Shown: positions 7,891-18,791 of the stretch, piece after piece
Layout of the letters: each line of letters starts with the position of its first letter
Numbering within the stretch: the first letter of the stretch is position 1
NCBI GenBank assembly: GCA_022563195.1
Contig: JADFNV010000022.1
Span: 1 to 52,860, forward strand
Reading direction: 5' to 3'
Length of the DNA stretch: 52,860 nucleotides
DNA from: Pseudomonadota bacterium
GTDB taxonomy: Bacteria > Pseudomonadota > Gammaproteobacteria > Steroidobacterales > Woeseiaceae
The notes under the pieces: model-generated
Database searches by the model: none
What the model saw: the letters and a program-made list of their open reading frames with translations, nothing else
What the model was told of the DNA's origin: nothing
Made by a program: the position numbers and the translations under genes

Positions 7891-7923
7891 CGGCAGGGGT
7901 GTTGGATAGCCCGCATGTCAATG

Positions 7924-9567
7924 TCACATGCCGGTGTAATTCGGGCCGCCGCCGCCCTCGGGCACAGTCCAGACAATATTTTGCGTCGGGTCCTTGATGT
8001 CACAGGTCTTGCAGTGCACGCAGTTCGCCGCATTGATGCGAAAGACTTTCTGACCGCTCTCTTCGACAATCTCGTACACGCCAGCCGGACAGTAACGCTG
8101 CGCCGGTTCGTCGAACATCGGCAGGTTGTAAGCGACAGGCACGGAATCATCCTTGAGCGTCAGGTGCACGGGTTGGTCTTCTTCGTGGTTTGTGCTTGAC
8201 AGGAACAACGACGAATTCAGATCGAAACTGATGACACCATCGGGCTTTGGATATTCGATCACGGCGGCATCGCTCGCCCTGGTGAGCATTTCGTGATCGG
8301 GCATCTTATTGTGCCACGTAAATGGCAGCTTGCCGAAGAAAATGTTCTGGTCGATGAACGTGAATGCCGCACCAAGAAATGTACCGAATTTGGCGAGTCC
8401 GGGCCCGAAATTACGCCCGCTGTGGAGTTCCTTGTGGACCCAGGACGCCTTGACATTTTCCTCGTAGTCTTCGAGCTCCGATTGACCCGCATCGCCTGAA
8501 GACAATGCCCGCTGTACGCTTTCGGCCGCGAGCATCCCCGTTTTGATGGCCGTATGCGCGCCTTTGATTTTCACGCCATTGAGAAATCCTGCGTCGCAAC
8601 CGACCAGCATGCCGCCCGGAAACGCGAGCTTGGGTAATGACTGCAATCCACCCTTGTTAACGGCTCGTGCGCCGTACGCGATGCGTTTGCCGCCCTCGAG
8701 GTATTGTCGCATTTTCGGATGTTGCTTCCAGCGTTGAAATTCCTCGAACGCCGACAAATGTGGATTTAGGTAATTGAGCGCAATGATGAGTCCCAGGAAC
8801 ACCAGGTTGTTCGCCGCGTGATAAAGAAATCCACCACCCTCGGTGTGATTGTCGAGCGGCCAGCCGGCCGTGTGCACAACCAGCCCTGCATCGTGTTTGT
8901 CTGCATCGATCTCCCAGATTTCCTTGAGGCCAATGCCGTAGTGCTGCGGGTCCGCATTCTGACGTAAATCAAATCGCTCCATCAGCTGTTGCCCGAGATT
9001 GCCATGGCAACCTTCGGCAAAAATTGTGTACTTGCCCAGCAATTCATATCCAGGCTGGTAGCTGGCCTTCTGCTGTCCATCTTTTGCGACACCCATGTCG
9101 CTTGTCGCGACACCGATCACGCGGCCCTCGTCGTCATAAAGAACTTCGGATGCCGCAAATCCGGGAAACACGTTGACACCCATTGCCTCGGCCTGCTCGC
9201 CAAGCCATTGGCACAGGCCGCCCAGGCTAATGATGTAGTTACCTTTGTTGTGCATGGGACGTGGTACGAATAGTGCGGGAACACGAATCGATTTCGACTC
9301 GCTCGTCAGAAAATAGACATGATCGCCTTTAACGGTCGTGGTGACGGGCGCGCCCTTGTCCTGCCAGTCGGGAAACAACTCGTTGAGTCCTGTTGGCTCG
9401 AACACATTGCCGGATAATATGTGCGCCCCGATTTCGGAACCTTTTTCGAGCACGACGACCGACAGATCAGCATCGAGTTGCATCAGGCGACACGCAGCAG
9501 CGAGGCCCGACGGGCCGCCGCCCACGATGACCACATCGAATTCCATCGACTCACGTTCTGCTGTCAT
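7924..9567 (-). CDS. Electron transfer flavoprotein-ubiquinone oxidoreductase
   Basis: Membrane-associated enzyme of 547 residues that passes electrons from acyl-CoA dehydrogenases, via ETF, to ubiquinone. It has an N-terminal FAD site G16-G-G-P-S-G21, the long mid-region typical of ETF-QO (EGCHGNLGQQL, GLKEIWEID), and a C-terminal ferredoxin-like part with four cysteines for a 4Fe-4S cluster (C493, C516, C519, C522; CVHCKTC). Length and ending match the family. The ATG at 9567 has a GGAGTGA ribosome binding site; Met8 is possible. It serves the acyl-CoA dehydrogenase pair at 31987-34336, although not in the same operon. Confidence 0.93.
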   Translation of the reverse strand: MTAERESMEFDVVIVGGGPSGLAAACRLMQLDADLSVVVLEKGSEIGAHILSGNVFEPTGLNELFPDWQDKGAPVTTTVKGDHVYFLTSESKSIRVPALFVPRPMHNKGNYIISLGGLCQWLGEQAEAMGVNVFPGFAASEVLYDDEGRVIGVATSDMGVAKDGQQKASYQPGYELLGKYTIFAEGCHGNLGQQLMERFDLRQNADPQHYGIGLKEIWEIDADKHDAGLVVHTAGWPLDNHTEGGGFLYHAANNLVFLGLIIALNYLNPHLSAFEEFQRWKQHPKMRQYLEGGKRIAYGARAVNKGGLQSLPKLAFPGGMLVGCDAGFLNGVKIKGAHTAIKTGMLAAESVQRALSSGDAGQSELEDYEENVKASWVHKELHSGRNFGPGLAKFGTFLGAAFTFIDQNIFFGKLPFTWHNKMPDHEMLTRASDAAVIEYPKPDGVISFDLNSSLFLSSTNHEEDQPVHLTLKDDSVPVAYNLPMFDEPAQRYCPAGVYEIVEESGQKVFRINAANCVHCKTCDIKDPTQNIVWTVPEGGGGPNYTGM

Positions 9568-9622
9568 AGTATTGTCACTCCGCCCGCAGGATGCTGCGAC
9601 GCCACAGAGGATAACCAGAAAT

Positions 9623-10717
9623 TTGAATATTCGCGAGGCCTACGAAAAGAGCCTCCAACGCGAGGGTCACGAGCGTGATGACGCCCAGGATACGATCGTT
9701 GCTTTACTCGAGAACTTGCAACGACGGTTGCTCGGAGGCCGACCGCGTCGGGATCGTTTCTTCGGCTTATTCAATCCTTCCGCCAACGAAGACACATTTG
9801 GCGAAAAGGGCCTGTATATCTGGGGCGGCGTTGGTCGCGGCAAGACTTTCCTGATGGATTTGTTTTTTGAAACTCTCGAGATCGATGCAAAAAAACGAGT
9901 TCACTTTCACCGCATGATGCATGACGTGCACGCGCGCCTGAACAGGCTCGATGACATCGAAAATCCTCTCGAGCAGGTTGCACAGAACATTGCAGCCGAG
10001 ACGCGTGTGCTGTGCTTCGATGAATTCTATGTCAGTGACATCGGCGACGCGATGATATTGGCGAGATTGCTCGACGGACTTTTCCGGCGCGGAGTAACGC
10101 TCGTCACAACGTCTAATACGCCGCCGGACGAGTTATACAGTGACGGCTTGCAGCGGCAGCGCTTTCTGCCCGCAATTGAACTGTTAAAGACGTTTACTCA
10201 GGTCGTCAATATTGGCGGCGACGTTGACTACCGTTTGCGTCTGCTGCAACAGGCCGGAACCTATTTATCTCCTGACGACGATGTCGCATGCGCCAAGTTG
10301 CAGCATTTCTTTGACGAGTCAGCATCGAGCCAGATCGCCAGTGACCGCATGCTCGAAATCAACGGCCGCGACATTTGTGCTCGTTTGTGCGCCAAAGGCA
10401 TTGCCTGGTTTGACTTTGCCGAACTGTGCGATGGCCCTCGCAGTCAAAACGACTATATTGAGATCGCCCGTTGGTATCCGACGGTCATCTTGTCAGGCAT
10501 TCCCAGGTTCGATCGTACGCTCGAAAACCAGGCGCGCCGATTCGTCGCGCTCGTGGATGAGTTTTACGACCGCCGCGTCAAATTGATCGTGTCTGCTGCC
10601 GTGGATGTCGACTCACTGTATGCCGGCAGCAAACTCGCCGCCGAATTCGATCGCACCATCAGCCGTCTCATCGAGATGCAATCAACCGACTATCTCGCCG
10701 CAGCACATCTGGCTTAG
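9623..10717 (+). CDS. zapE: AFG1/ZapE family ATPase
   Basis: P-loop ATPase of about 364 residues, the family of E. coli ZapE (cell division, Z-ring) and mitochondrial AFG1. It has Walker A GGVGRGKT (residues 68-75), Walker B VLCFDEF (D133-E134), the sensor segment TTSNTPPDELY and the C-terminal FAELCDGPRSQNDYIEIAR characteristic of the family. I placed the start at a TTG (9623) preceded by AGAGG, because upstream in-frame ATGs lie inside the divergent ETF-QO gene and the resulting length fits ZapE. The start is the least certain part. Confidence 0.88.
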   Translation: MNIREAYEKSLQREGHERDDAQDTIVALLENLQRRLLGGRPRRDRFFGLFNPSANEDTFGEKGLYIWGGVGRGKTFLMDLFFETLEIDAKKRVHFHRMMHDVHARLNRLDDIENPLEQVAQNIAAETRVLCFDEFYVSDIGDAMILARLLDGLFRRGVTLVTTSNTPPDELYSDGLQRQRFLPAIELLKTFTQVVNIGGDVDYRLRLLQQAGTYLSPDDDVACAKLQHFFDESASSQIASDRMLEINGRDICARLCAKGIAWFDFAELCDGPRSQNDYIEIARWYPTVILSGIPRFDRTLENQARRFVALVDEFYDRRVKLIVSAAVDVDSLYAGSKLAAEFDRTISRLIEMQSTDYLAAAHLA

Positions 10718-10786
10718 CCTTGAATGCGCTTTGCATTGTCGTTACTGTTGAATGTCCGCTGTAAGATCGCGATCCACCGCGCAAAA

Positions 10787-10812
10787 ATCGCCCGCATGGC
10801 GGGCTCCTACAG
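10787..10812. repeat. REP-like hairpin
   Basis: Short palindrome GCCCGC-ATG-GCGGGC followed by TCCTACAG. The same GCGGGCTCCTACAG core recurs at 27748-27785, 28953-28977 and 29054-29106, so it is a dispersed repetitive extragenic element. It sits just before the MarR gene. Confidence 0.7.
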
Positions 10813-10835
10813 TTTAGCAGCAGGACACGATCGCC

Positions 10836-11288
10836 ATGAAAGATGAATTGATTCTCGAAGACTTCTTGCCGTACCGGATGTCAGTCCTGTCACACACCAT
10901 CAGCACGACGATCGCGCGCGTTTACGACAAGCGATTCAACCTGTCGATTCCGGAATGGCGCGTAATCGCCATTCTTGGGCGGTTTCCCGGGCTGTCCGCG
11001 GTCGAGGTTGCGGAGCGAACGATGATGGACAAGGTAGCCGTCAGCCGCGCGGTTACGAAACTGGTCAAAAATGGTCGCATCGACCGTCAATTTGCGGATG
11101 CCGACCGTCGACGTTCGATATTGAACCTGTCTGATGAGGGCCGGAAGGTACACAATGAAATCGCGCCGCTTGCGCTGGCGTTTGAACGCGATCTTTTGCA
11201 TGGCATCAGCGAGGAAGATTGCGAGACGTTCAACCTGGTCGTGGAGCGCCTGCTCGCCAAATCGCGTCTGCTTGGCAGCCCGAAGTAA
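10836..11288 (+). CDS. MarR family transcriptional regulator
   Basis: Protein of 150 residues with the MarR winged helix: recognition region AVEVAERTMMDKVAVSRAVTK and wing FADADRRRSILNLSDEG (about residues 55-105), flanked by helices for dimerisation. Such proteins usually repress nearby genes until they bind a small phenolic or similar ligand. Its neighbour is convergent tryptophan 2,3-dioxygenase, so direct autoregulated control of kynA cannot be assumed; the target is unknown. Confidence 0.88.
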   Translation: MKDELILEDFLPYRMSVLSHTISTTIARVYDKRFNLSIPEWRVIAILGRFPGLSAVEVAERTMMDKVAVSRAVTKLVKNGRIDRQFADADRRRSILNLSDEGRKVHNEIAPLALAFERDLLHGISEEDCETFNLVVERLLAKSRLLGSPK

Positions 11289-11294
11289 AAGAAA

Positions 11295-11325
11295 GCACCG
11301 CTCGGCTATTCGCCGAGCTCGGTGC
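11295..11325 (-). terminator. Rho-independent terminator of kynA
   Basis: Hairpin with arms GCACCG(AG)CTCGGC and GCCGAGCGGTGC around GAATA on the minus strand, with a two-base bulge. It overlaps the kynA stop codon and is followed on the minus strand by TTTCTTTTAC. It may also slow transcription from the convergent MarR gene. Confidence 0.65.
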
Positions 11326-12148
11326 GCACCCTGATCAATTCAGGAAAAAACTCGATTTCGATCGCTTTCTTGAGAAACGAGACGCCCGACGATCCGCCTG
11401 TACCCCGTTTGTGGCCAATGATGCGTTCCACGGTCTTGAGGTGATGAAATCGCCAGAATTGGAAATTATTCGCGATATCCATGAGCGCCTCGCACATCTC
11501 GTACTCTACCCAGTACTGGTCCCGGTCCTCGTATATCGTCCGTAGCACGGCGACTACGTCATCATCCTCATCGCGCATAGAGCTGAAATCCCGCTCGAGC
11601 ACCGCTGCCGGTACCGGCAATGCCATCCGCGCCAGATACCTGAGGAACTCCTCGTAAAGACTTGGGGCTTCGAGCGCGGTGACGAGCCGGTCGTACCATT
11701 CAGCCTGGTGCTCATAAACGGCCAGTGTCGGGCGGCTCTTGTTACCGAGCATGAATTCGAGAATGCGGTACTGCGGCGACTGCAGACCCGATGCTTTGCC
11801 GAATACGTGTCGAAACTCCGAGTATTCGCTGGGTGTCAGCGTGTCCAGCACCTTCCACTGACCGTATAGCTGGCTCTGTATATGGCGCACCCTGGAGAGA
11901 TTCTTGACTGCCTGCGACAGGCGATCATCGCGCAGATAATCGATCGCGCGGGCAACTTCGTGTATCAGCAGCTTGATCCAGAGTTCGGCCACCTGGTGCT
12001 GGATGATGAACAGCATCTCGTCATGATGTGGCGGATCGCCAAGTGGCTTTTGCGCATCGAGGAGCGCATCGAGCTGCAAATACGCCGTATAATCATCATC
12101 GCGTGACAGTTTTGTGTGTATGGCTTTTTCGAGTTCGCGTTTGTTCAT
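11306..12148 (-). CDS. kynA: Tryptophan 2,3-dioxygenase
   Basis: Heme enzyme of 280 residues that opens the tryptophan indole ring to N-formylkynurenine, the first step of the kynurenine pathway. The family signatures are clear: FIIQHQVAELWIKLLIHE (residues 47-64) in the substrate pocket, and RFHHLKTVERIIGHKRGTGG (233-252) holding the heme-ligating His (H235 or H236) and the substrate-contacting GTGGSSG loop. Length is normal for the bacterial enzyme. No kynurenine formamidase or kynureninase lies beside it, so the rest of the pathway is elsewhere. It has its own terminator. Confidence 0.95.
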   Translation of the reverse strand: MNKRELEKAIHTKLSRDDDYTAYLQLDALLDAQKPLGDPPHHDEMLFIIQHQVAELWIKLLIHEVARAIDYLRDDRLSQAVKNLSRVRHIQSQLYGQWKVLDTLTPSEYSEFRHVFGKASGLQSPQYRILEFMLGNKSRPTLAVYEHQAEWYDRLVTALEAPSLYEEFLRYLARMALPVPAAVLERDFSSMRDEDDDVVAVLRTIYEDRDQYWVEYEMCEALMDIANNFQFWRFHHLKTVERIIGHKRGTGGSSGVSFLKKAIEIEFFPELIRVRTELGE

Positions 12149-12155
12149 TCTGGGG

Positions 12156-12184
12156 TGATCGTTTCAAAGCAATGATTGTATAAT
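12156..12184 (+). promoter_or_regulatory. Predicted sigma-70 promoter of the glutamate dehydrogenase
   Basis: A perfect -10 box TATAAT lies at 12179-12184, 55 bases before the chosen start at 12239. The -35 region 17 bases upstream (TGATCG) is poor. It lies in the divergent gap with kynA. Confidence 0.4.
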
Positions 12185-12238
12185 GCCGCCGCGACCCAAG
12201 GTAGTAATCCGCAGCGATTCGGCCCAGAGACAAGAGCA

Positions 12239-15200
12239 ATGAAACAGAAAGAAAAACGCCGCGGTTACGATCGCAAGGGCAAAATCGTTCATGCCATTCT
12301 CTCCGCCCGGGTCTCGTCCTCGATTCTACCCACGACCGCCCAAACCCGGCGCTTTCTCAAGCAATACGTCACCGACGTGCCCGTCGAAGACCTCATCGGC
12401 AGATCACCGCAGATCATGGCACAAGTCGCGCTGAGCCATCTGGAATTCGGCGCGCAGCGTCGCAAAGGCCAGTCAAGGATCCGAATTTTCAATCCGATTG
12501 AGGAAAAACACGGCTATACGTCTCCGTTCACTTTTATTGAACTGATCAACGATGACATGCCGTTTCTCGTCAATTCGATTACGGCGGCTATCAATCGGCA
12601 CGATCTGGCCGTACACATCACGGTTCACCCAATTATCCGCGTCCTTCGCAATAGTCGCGGGCGCATTGAAAGTATCACCGAGCTGAATTCCACCAAGGGG
12701 CAGCGGGAATCGTTCATTCGACTCGCGATCGACCGGGAGACCGATTCGAAACAATTGAACCTGCTCGAGCAGGAAATTCGAAAAGTATTGTCTGACATCA
12801 AGCTTGCCGTGCGAGACTGGGGAAAAATGCGCGCAGAAATGATCGCGACGGATGAATTGCTGGATCGCGGGCCAACCCGTGTCGACGAGGAACTGCGCAG
12901 CGAAAGCAAAGCTTTTCTACAATGGCTCGCCGATGATCACTTCACCTTCCTCGGCTATCGCGAATACAAGGTCTCCAGGCGCGGAAAAAAGATTTTTCTG
13001 AAGTCTGTCGAAAATAGCGGGCTGGGACTGTTGTCGCGTAAGGAACGCGGCGTCACTACGATCGAACTCACTACCGCGATGCGCCGGCTCGCGCGCTCAA
13101 GAGACTGGCTCATTCTCACCAAGGCCAACTCGCGCTCGACGATTCACCGCAACGCCTATCTCGACTACGTCGGCATTAAGGTCTACGACGAACGCGGTAA
13201 TGTAAGTGGCGAACGACGATTCATCGGCTTGTTCACATCTGCTGCCTACAGTGAAGCGCCGCGCAATATTCCATTGCTTCGCCACAAAATCGACAGAATA
13301 TTCGAACGCGCTCACCTCGAACCTCGCGGCCATAGTGGCAAAGCATTAATGCACATTCTCAACACCTACCCACGCGATGAGCTGTTTCACAGTTCCGTAC
13401 AGGACCTTACCCGAACGACGATCGGTATTTTGAACCTTCAGGACCGGCAACGCGTCGCGTTCTTCCTGCGGCGCGACGCATTTCGCCGATTTCTCTCTTG
13501 CCTCGTCTACGTGCCGAGGGAAAAATACACGACAGTTGTCCGGCGCAAGATAGAGGGCATCCTTAAGGAGGCCTTCGGCGGATCATCGGTTGATTCAAGC
13601 GTGCAGATATCGGATTCCGCACTCGCACGCGTGCATATTGTCGTACGAACGCCGGCCGGCGCTCGGCCGCATATCAGCATTCAGAAAATCGAAGAGTCGA
13701 TCGCCGACGTCGTCATCACCTGGTCCGACAAATTGCGCGATCAGCTTGATGAGACCTTCGGAATCGAAGACGGACCCAAGTTGTTCCGCAAATATCGCGA
13801 TGTGTTTCCGCTCGGCTACCAGGACGACGTCACCCCGCGGGAAGCCTGCAGCGATATCGAGCGCATCGACGAAATGGTGGCTAAGCAGACCGCGCGATCG
13901 GTCGACTTGTACAAGCGCGAAGGCAGCTTGCCCGGCCACATGTATTTCACGATTTACTGCATTGACGAACCGCTCGCCCTTTCCGAGGCACTGCCTTTGC
14001 TCGAGAACATGGGCGTCGAAGTCTACACCGAACGTCCTTATGAGCTGCACTTGCAGACGGGCGAGACGTTCTGGATTCAGGATTTTCACCTGCGTCATGA
14101 AAGCGGCATCGAATTTGAAATGGCCGAAGTAGCGACATGCTTTGAAGACTGTTTCAGTGAGATGCTCGCCGGTCGAGTCGAAAACGATGGCATGAATCGC
14201 CTCATTCTCAGCGCGAAACTGGATTGGCGCCAGACAGCGCTGCTGCGCTGCTACGCGAAATACTTGCAGCAGTTGGGCATTCCATTTAGCCAGGCGTATA
14301 TGGAAGACGTGCTTATCAGCCATGCAAATTTCACGCGCTTGCTGGTGCAGCAATTCGAATTGCAATTCGACCCCAGACTCACGCAGGCCAAGCGTAAACG
14401 CGAGCTCAAAGCGCTGCTGCCAATCGTCCAGCGTGCCGTCGAAAAAGCCAAAAATGTGGACGAAGACCGAATTCTGACAGCGTTCTCGAGTGCTGTTAAC
14501 GCAACGCTCAGAAGCAATTATTTTTTGCGCGACGAAGAGGGTAAGCCGAAGTCATACATCTCGATCAAACTCGATCCCACGCAGCTCCGCGAGGTTCCGC
14601 TGCCAAAACCGAAGTTCGAGATTTTTGTGTACTCGCCCGAATTTGAAGGCGTGCACCTGCGGGGCGGCGACGTTGCCAGGGGCGGACTGCGATGGTCGGA
14701 TCGTCCCGAGGACTTCCGCACCGAAGTTCTTGGCCTGATGAAGGCGCAGGTCGTGAAGAACACCGTCATCGTGCCAACCGGGGCAAAGGGGGGATTTTTT
14801 CCGAAGCGGGCGCCACAGGGCGACCGCGACGCAATTCTCGCCAATGGTATCGAGTGCTACAAGACGTTTATCTCGGGTCTTCTCGATATCACGGACAATG
14901 TCGTGGACGGCAAGGTCGTGACACCAGCCGGTATCGTACGACGCGATGGCGATGATCCGTATCTCGTGGTCGCGGCAGATAAGGGCACCGCAGCATTTTC
15001 GGACATCGCGAATGAAATCTCCGCCAGCTACAACTTCTGGCTCGATGATGCATTCGCATCCGGTGGATCGGCCGGCTATGACCACAAGAAAATGGGCATC
15101 ACGGCGCGTGGTGCGTGGGAGGCGGTAAAGCGGCACTTCCGCGAGCAAGGGCTGAATGTGCAAAAAGATCCGTTCACGGTTGCCGGCATCGGCGACATGA

Positions 15201-17068
15201 GCGGCGATGTATTCGGCAACGGCATGTTGCTGTCACGCAAGATCAGGCTCGTCGCGGCATTCAATCATCAACACATCTTTCTCGACCCGGATCCGGACCT
15301 GCCGTCGAGTTTCCGGGAACGTCAACGACTGTTCAAAATGCCACGCTCAGGTTGGTCCGACTACGACGACAGCCTGATCTCCAAGGGCGGCGGCGTCTTT
15401 TCGCGACAGGCCAAGACGATTCGCCTGAGTACCGAAGTTCGCAGGCTTCTGGATACCGACGCAACATCGATGCAGCCGAACGAATTGATTCGCGCGATAT
15501 TGAGGATGCGTGTTGATCTGATGTGGAACGGTGGCATCGGCACCTATGTCAAAGCGAGCAATGAAAGCCATGCGGACGTTGGCGATCGCAGCAATGACGC
15601 CGTCCGTGTCGATGCATGCGATCTGCGTTGCAAGGTGGTCGGCGAAGGCGGCAACCTGGGCCTCACACAGCTCGCGCGCATCGAGTTCAGCCTGGCCGGC
15701 GGACGAATCAATACCGACTTCATTGACAACTCAGGGGGCGTCGACAGTTCGGACCGTGAAGTCAATATCAAGATCCTGTTGAGCGATGTCGCCAAGCAAA
15801 AAGGCATGTCCCGCAAAAAACGCGACGAGCTGCTGGTCTCAATGACAGACGATGTTGCCGAACTGGTTCTGCGCAACAACTATCGGCAAACACAATCCAT
15901 CAGCATGAGTGAGATCCGCTCGGTCGAGCGTATCGATGAAATTGCGCAACTCATTAGTAATCTTGAGAAGACCGGACTCCTGAATCGCGCTCTCGAATAC
16001 CTTCCCGATGAAACCGAGATCGAGGACCGTCGTGCTCACAAACAGGGATTTACGCGACCCGAGCTGGCCGTCGTCCTGAGCTACGCAAAAATCGACTTGT
16101 ACAACGGCTTGATCGCCTCGGGTGACACGCTTGTGGACTTTCTGGTGGTCGACCCATTGCGCTATTTCCCCGCCGTATTGCGTCGACGCTTTAGCGAGCA
16201 GCTGCCGGACCACCGCCTGAGCCGGCAGATTCTGGCAACTCTCATCGCGAATGATCTTGTCAATCGCATGGGACCCGCATTCGTCAAGCGAGTTCAGGAC
16301 GACACGCGCGCAGATATTGTAACGGTTGCGCGGGCATACACGGTCGCGCGGCAAATTTGTCGTGCCAGAGGGCTGTATAAAACGATCGAATCACTGGATA
16401 ACATGATCCCGGCGTCGGCGCAGATGTCGATGATGTTCGAAGTCAGCCGCACATTGCGCCATGTCTGCTATTGGCTCATTGAGCAGTACGGCGACGATCT
16501 CGAAATTGAGCCCACTGTCGATCATCTGCAGCAAGGTATGACAGCGGTGTACAAGCGCACTACTGCCATGATGTCGACCAATGCCCGATTGCGTCATCAA
16601 AAAGCCGCCGCCGAATTCATCCAGATGGGAGTGGACGAGAAACTCGCAAACCGAATGTCTGCATTGTTGTTGACGCGTGCGGCGCTCGACATTGCGGATC
16701 TTGCCGCTAAATACAAACGCGATGTCATCGAGACCGCAACACTCTATTCAGCGTTCAATGACCAGCTTGGCCTGTTCTGGCTACACGTCGGTGCGGAGGA
16801 ACTGAAGGTGAACGGCCGCTGGCAGGCTATCGCGCGCAGCAACCTTCGCGAGGAGTTTTATGGAATCCGGCGTGACCTTGCCTCGAAGTTCCTGCGCAAG
16901 CGCGGCAATCGGAACCTGCACAAGGCCGTCCAGAAATGGCTGCAGCAACACGACGCTGAAGTCGAGCGCTTCAAGAGTATGGTCGACGACATGCAGCTAC
17001 GAGGCCAGATTGATTTTGCTACCCTGTCGGTCGCCGCGCAGGAACTGCGTAATTTAATATCGGGCTGA
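12239..17068 (+). CDS. NAD-dependent glutamate dehydrogenase, large (L_180-type)
   Basis: Very large catabolic glutamate dehydrogenase (about 1609 residues), deaminating glutamate to 2-oxoglutarate with NAD. An N-terminal regulatory region of about 700 residues precedes the catalytic domain, whose substrate and Lys motifs are visible at about residues 812-856 ([19 protein letters not shown] and [12 protein letters not shown]). The Rossmann part follows, with [16 protein letters not shown] near residue 1170, and then a long helical C-terminus. Size and motifs match the Pseudomonas GdhB type. I chose the ATG at 12239 over a TTG at 12176, which overlaps the promoter -10 box. It would take in glutamate from the amino-acid and polyamine routes nearby. 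Confidence 0.95.
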   Translation: MKQKEKRRGYDRKGKIVHAILSARVSSSILPTTAQTRRFLKQYVTDVPVEDLIGRSPQIMAQVALSHLEFGAQRRKGQSRIRIFNPIEEKHGYTSPFTFIELINDDMPFLVNSITAAINRHDLAVHITVHPIIRVLRNSRGRIESITELNSTKGQRESFIRLAIDRETDSKQLNLLEQEIRKVLSDIKLAVRDWGKMRAEMIATDELLDRGPTRVDEELRSESKAFLQWLADDHFTFLGYREYKVSRRGKKIFLKSVENSGLGLLSRKERGVTTIELTTAMRRLARSRDWLILTKANSRSTIHRNAYLDYVGIKVYDERGNVSGERRFIGLFTSAAYSEAPRNIPLLRHKIDRIFERAHLEPRGHSGKALMHILNTYPRDELFHSSVQDLTRTTIGILNLQDRQRVAFFLRRDAFRRFLSCLVYVPREKYTTVVRRKIEGILKEAFGGSSVDSSVQISDSALARVHIVVRTPAGARPHISIQKIEESIADVVITWSDKLRDQLDETFGIEDGPKLFRKYRDVFPLGYQDDVTPREACSDIERIDEMVAKQTARSVDLYKREGSLPGHMYFTIYCIDEPLALSEALPLLENMGVEVYTERPYELHLQTGETFWIQDFHLRHESGIEFEMAEVATCFEDCFSEMLAGRVENDGMNRLILSAKLDWRQTALLRCYAKYLQQLGIPFSQAYMEDVLISHANFTRLLVQQFELQFDPRLTQAKRKRELKALLPIVQRAVEKAKNVDEDRILTAFSSAVNATLRSNYFLRDEEGKPKSYISIKLDPTQLREVPLPKPKFEIFVYSPEFEGVHLRGGDVARGGLRWSDRPEDFRTEVLGLMKAQVVKNTVIVPTGAKGGFFPKRAPQGDRDAILANGIECYKTFISGLLDITDNVVDGKVVTPAGIVRRDGDDPYLVVAADKGTAAFSDIANEISASYNFWLDDAFASGGSAGYDHKKMGITARGAWEAVKRHFREQGLNVQKDPFTVAGIGDMSGDVFGNGMLLSRKIRLVAAFNHQHIFLDPDPDLPSSFRERQRLFKMPRSGWSDYDDSLISKGGGVFSRQAKTIRLSTEVRRLLDTDATSMQPNELIRAILRMRVDLMWNGGIGTYVKASNESHADVGDRSNDAVRVDACDLRCKVVGEGGNLGLTQLARIEFSLAGGRINTDFIDNSGGVDSSDREVNIKILLSDVAKQKGMSRKKRDELLVSMTDDVAELVLRNNYRQTQSISMSEIRSVERIDEIAQLISNLEKTGLLNRALEYLPDETEIEDRRAHKQGFTRPELAVVLSYAKIDLYNGLIASGDTLVDFLVVDPLRYFPAVLRRRFSEQLPDHRLSRQILATLIANDLVNRMGPAFVKRVQDDTRADIVTVARAYTVARQICRARGLYKTIESLDNMIPASAQMSMMFEVSRTLRHVCYWLIEQYGDDLEIEPTVDHLQQGMTAVYKRTTAMMSTNARLRHQKAAAEFIQMGVDEKLANRMSALLLTRAALDIADLAAKYKRDVIETATLYSAFNDQLGLFWLHVGAEELKVNGRWQAIARSNLREEFYGIRRDLASKFLRKRGNRNLHKAVQKWLQQHDAEVERFKSMVDDMQLRGQIDFATLSVAAQELRNLISG

Positions 17069-17109
17069 GCCATCGTTTTCCTTTACAGTCAACCACATAT
17101 GGAGAACCC

Positions 17110-17856
17110 ATGACGGGTAAGCTCTTACTCGTTCGCCACGGCCAGAGTGACTGGAACCTCAAGAACCTGTTTACGGGCTGGACCGATGTCGACCTGACCG
17201 ATCAGGGTATTCAGGAAGCCGTGGATGCCGGGCGCCTGCTCAAAGAACTCGACTATGATTTCGATATCGCGTTTACGTCAGTTCTTAAGCGCGCAATTCG
17301 TACGCTCTGGTTGATTCTCGACGAACTGGACCGCGTATGGATTCCGGTCGTCCGTGACTGGCGTCTGAACGAACGTCACTACGGCGCTCTGCAAGGCCTG
17401 AATAAAGCCGAGACCGCGGCAAAATACGGTGAAGACCAGGTGCACATCTGGCGCCGCAGCTACGACATTCCGCCACCCGACCTTGACGTTGATGATGATC
17501 GCCATCCGTCTCGCGACGCGCGCTATGCAGGAATCGAAAACCTGCCGTCAACGGAGTCGCTCGCGACGACGCTCGAGCGTGTATTGCCATGCTGGTTTGA
17601 TACGATCGCTCCCGAATTGCGCGCCGGCAAAAACGTGTTGATCGCTGCACATGGCAATAGCCTGCGTGCATTGGTCAAGATGCTCGACAATATGTCGGAC
17701 AAGGCAATCACAGGTTTCAATATTCCGACCGGCATTCCGCTGGCCTACACTCTTGACGCCGACCTCAATGCTGTATCGCATGAATTCCTGGGCGATCCGG
17801 ACGCAATAGCAAAAGCAACCGCCGCTGTTGCAGCCCAGGGCAAAGCCCAACCCTGA
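17110..17856 (+). CDS. gpmA: 2,3-bisphosphoglycerate-dependent phosphoglycerate mutase
   Basis: Glycolytic enzyme of 248 residues interconverting 3- and 2-phosphoglycerate through a phosphohistidine. It has the RHG motif with nucleophile H10 ([11 protein letters not shown]), the proton-transfer E88 in [12 protein letters not shown] and the second histidine H181 ([12 protein letters not shown]). Length and the [10 protein letters not shown] segment fit the cofactor-dependent GpmA, not the independent GpmI. Ribosome binding site GGAGAACCC precedes the ATG. A perfect palindrome follows five bases after the stop. Confidence 0.95.
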   Translation: MTGKLLLVRHGQSDWNLKNLFTGWTDVDLTDQGIQEAVDAGRLLKELDYDFDIAFTSVLKRAIRTLWLILDELDRVWIPVVRDWRLNERHYGALQGLNKAETAAKYGEDQVHIWRRSYDIPPPDLDVDDDRHPSRDARYAGIENLPSTESLATTLERVLPCWFDTIAPELRAGKNVLIAAHGNSLRALVKMLDNMSDKAITGFNIPTGIPLAYTLDADLNAVSHEFLGDPDAIAKATAAVAAQGKAQP

Positions 17857-17861
17857 ACGCG

Positions 17862-17895
17862 CTAGCCCGGACTATTCATGAATAGTCCGGGCTAG
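17862..17895. repeat. Perfect 34-base palindrome between convergent gpmA and tesB
   Basis: The 34 bases read CTAGCCCGGACTATT, CATG, then the exact reverse complement of the arm. It starts five bases after the gpmA stop and includes the tesB stop codon (17892-17894). As RNA it would form a hairpin of at least 15 pairs in either direction. It has no T-tract, so a bidirectional terminator role is plausible but unproven; REP-like origin is an alternative. Confidence 0.8.
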
Positions 17896-18785
17896 GCCTG
17901 CAGGCGCGGGTCCGAGCGATGCCATTTGCTCCCAGGCTCCACGACCCGAACGAGACCCTCTTGGGCCGTCGATGCGACAAGACTGCCGTCCTCACTAAAC
18001 AGCTGACCCCGGGAAAATCCCCTGGCGCCGGAGGCATTCGGACTGTCCATCGCATAAAGCAACCAGCGGTCAATCCGGAATTCGCGATGGAACCACAGCG
18101 CATGATCAAGGCTCGCCATGATGATAGCGCCCTGCCCGAACGGCAGATCATGCGGCAGGGTGCTGACGCCCAGCAATTCATAGTCGGACACATAGGCAAG
18201 CAGGTTTTGGTGCAGCGCCAGGTCCTCAGGCAATGTATCGACAGTTCGAAGCCAGACGCATCTGACGGGCGGCATGCTTTTCGCAGCGTCCGCTTGCGGG
18301 ACCGGGCGAACCACGAATGGCCGTTTGTCAGTCATGTGGCGGCGCAACTTTGCCGGCATTTTATCAAGCAACTCCGCTTCGACGTCGATGATGTCCCGCA
18401 ATTCTTCAGGATCTAGGACATCCGGCATGACGGCCTGGTGCTCGATGCCTGGTTCAGGATTCTGAAATGACGCGGCCAGGTTGAATATCGGCCTGCCGTG
18501 CTGGATAGCGACAACGCGGCGGTTGGAAAAGCTGCCGCCGTCTCTAGCGCGATCGACCTCGTAAATGATCGGTGCAGCCATGTCGCCACGGCGCAAAAAA
18601 TACGCGTGCAATGAATGCGCAACACGACCGTCGACCGTGTGCTGGGCCGCCGACAGCGCCTGGCCCAGTACCTGCCCGCCAAATACCTGTGCACTACCGA
18701 TATCACGGCTGTCACCGCGGAAAATATTGTCCTCGATGCGCTCTAATTCGAGCAGCGTGATCAGATCGTCGAGTACCGGATGCAT
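17892..18785 (-). CDS. tesB: Acyl-CoA thioesterase II (TesB)
   Basis: Double hot-dog thioesterase of about 297 residues that hydrolyses acyl-CoA to free fatty acid and CoA. The first hot-dog has VFGGQVLGQALSAA and LHAYFLRRGD; the second holds the catalytic-type residues, Asp in MASLDHALWFH and Gln in ASTAQEGLVR, with Ser (MDSPNASG) at the usual Thr/Ser place. I chose the ATG at 18785; a TTG two codons earlier also fits. It starts directly after the SDR stop, so the two genes form an operon with the acyl-CoA ligase upstream. Confidence 0.92.
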   Translation of the reverse strand: MHPVLDDLITLLELERIEDNIFRGDSRDIGSAQVFGGQVLGQALSAAQHTVDGRVAHSLHAYFLRRGDMAAPIIYEVDRARDGGSFSNRRVVAIQHGRPIFNLAASFQNPEPGIEHQAVMPDVLDPEELRDIIDVEAELLDKMPAKLRRHMTDKRPFVVRPVPQADAAKSMPPVRCVWLRTVDTLPEDLALHQNLLAYVSDYELLGVSTLPHDLPFGQGAIIMASLDHALWFHREFRIDRWLLYAMDSPNASGARGFSRGQLFSEDGSLVASTAQEGLVRVVEPGSKWHRSDPRLQA

Positions 18786-18791
18786 ACCCAA

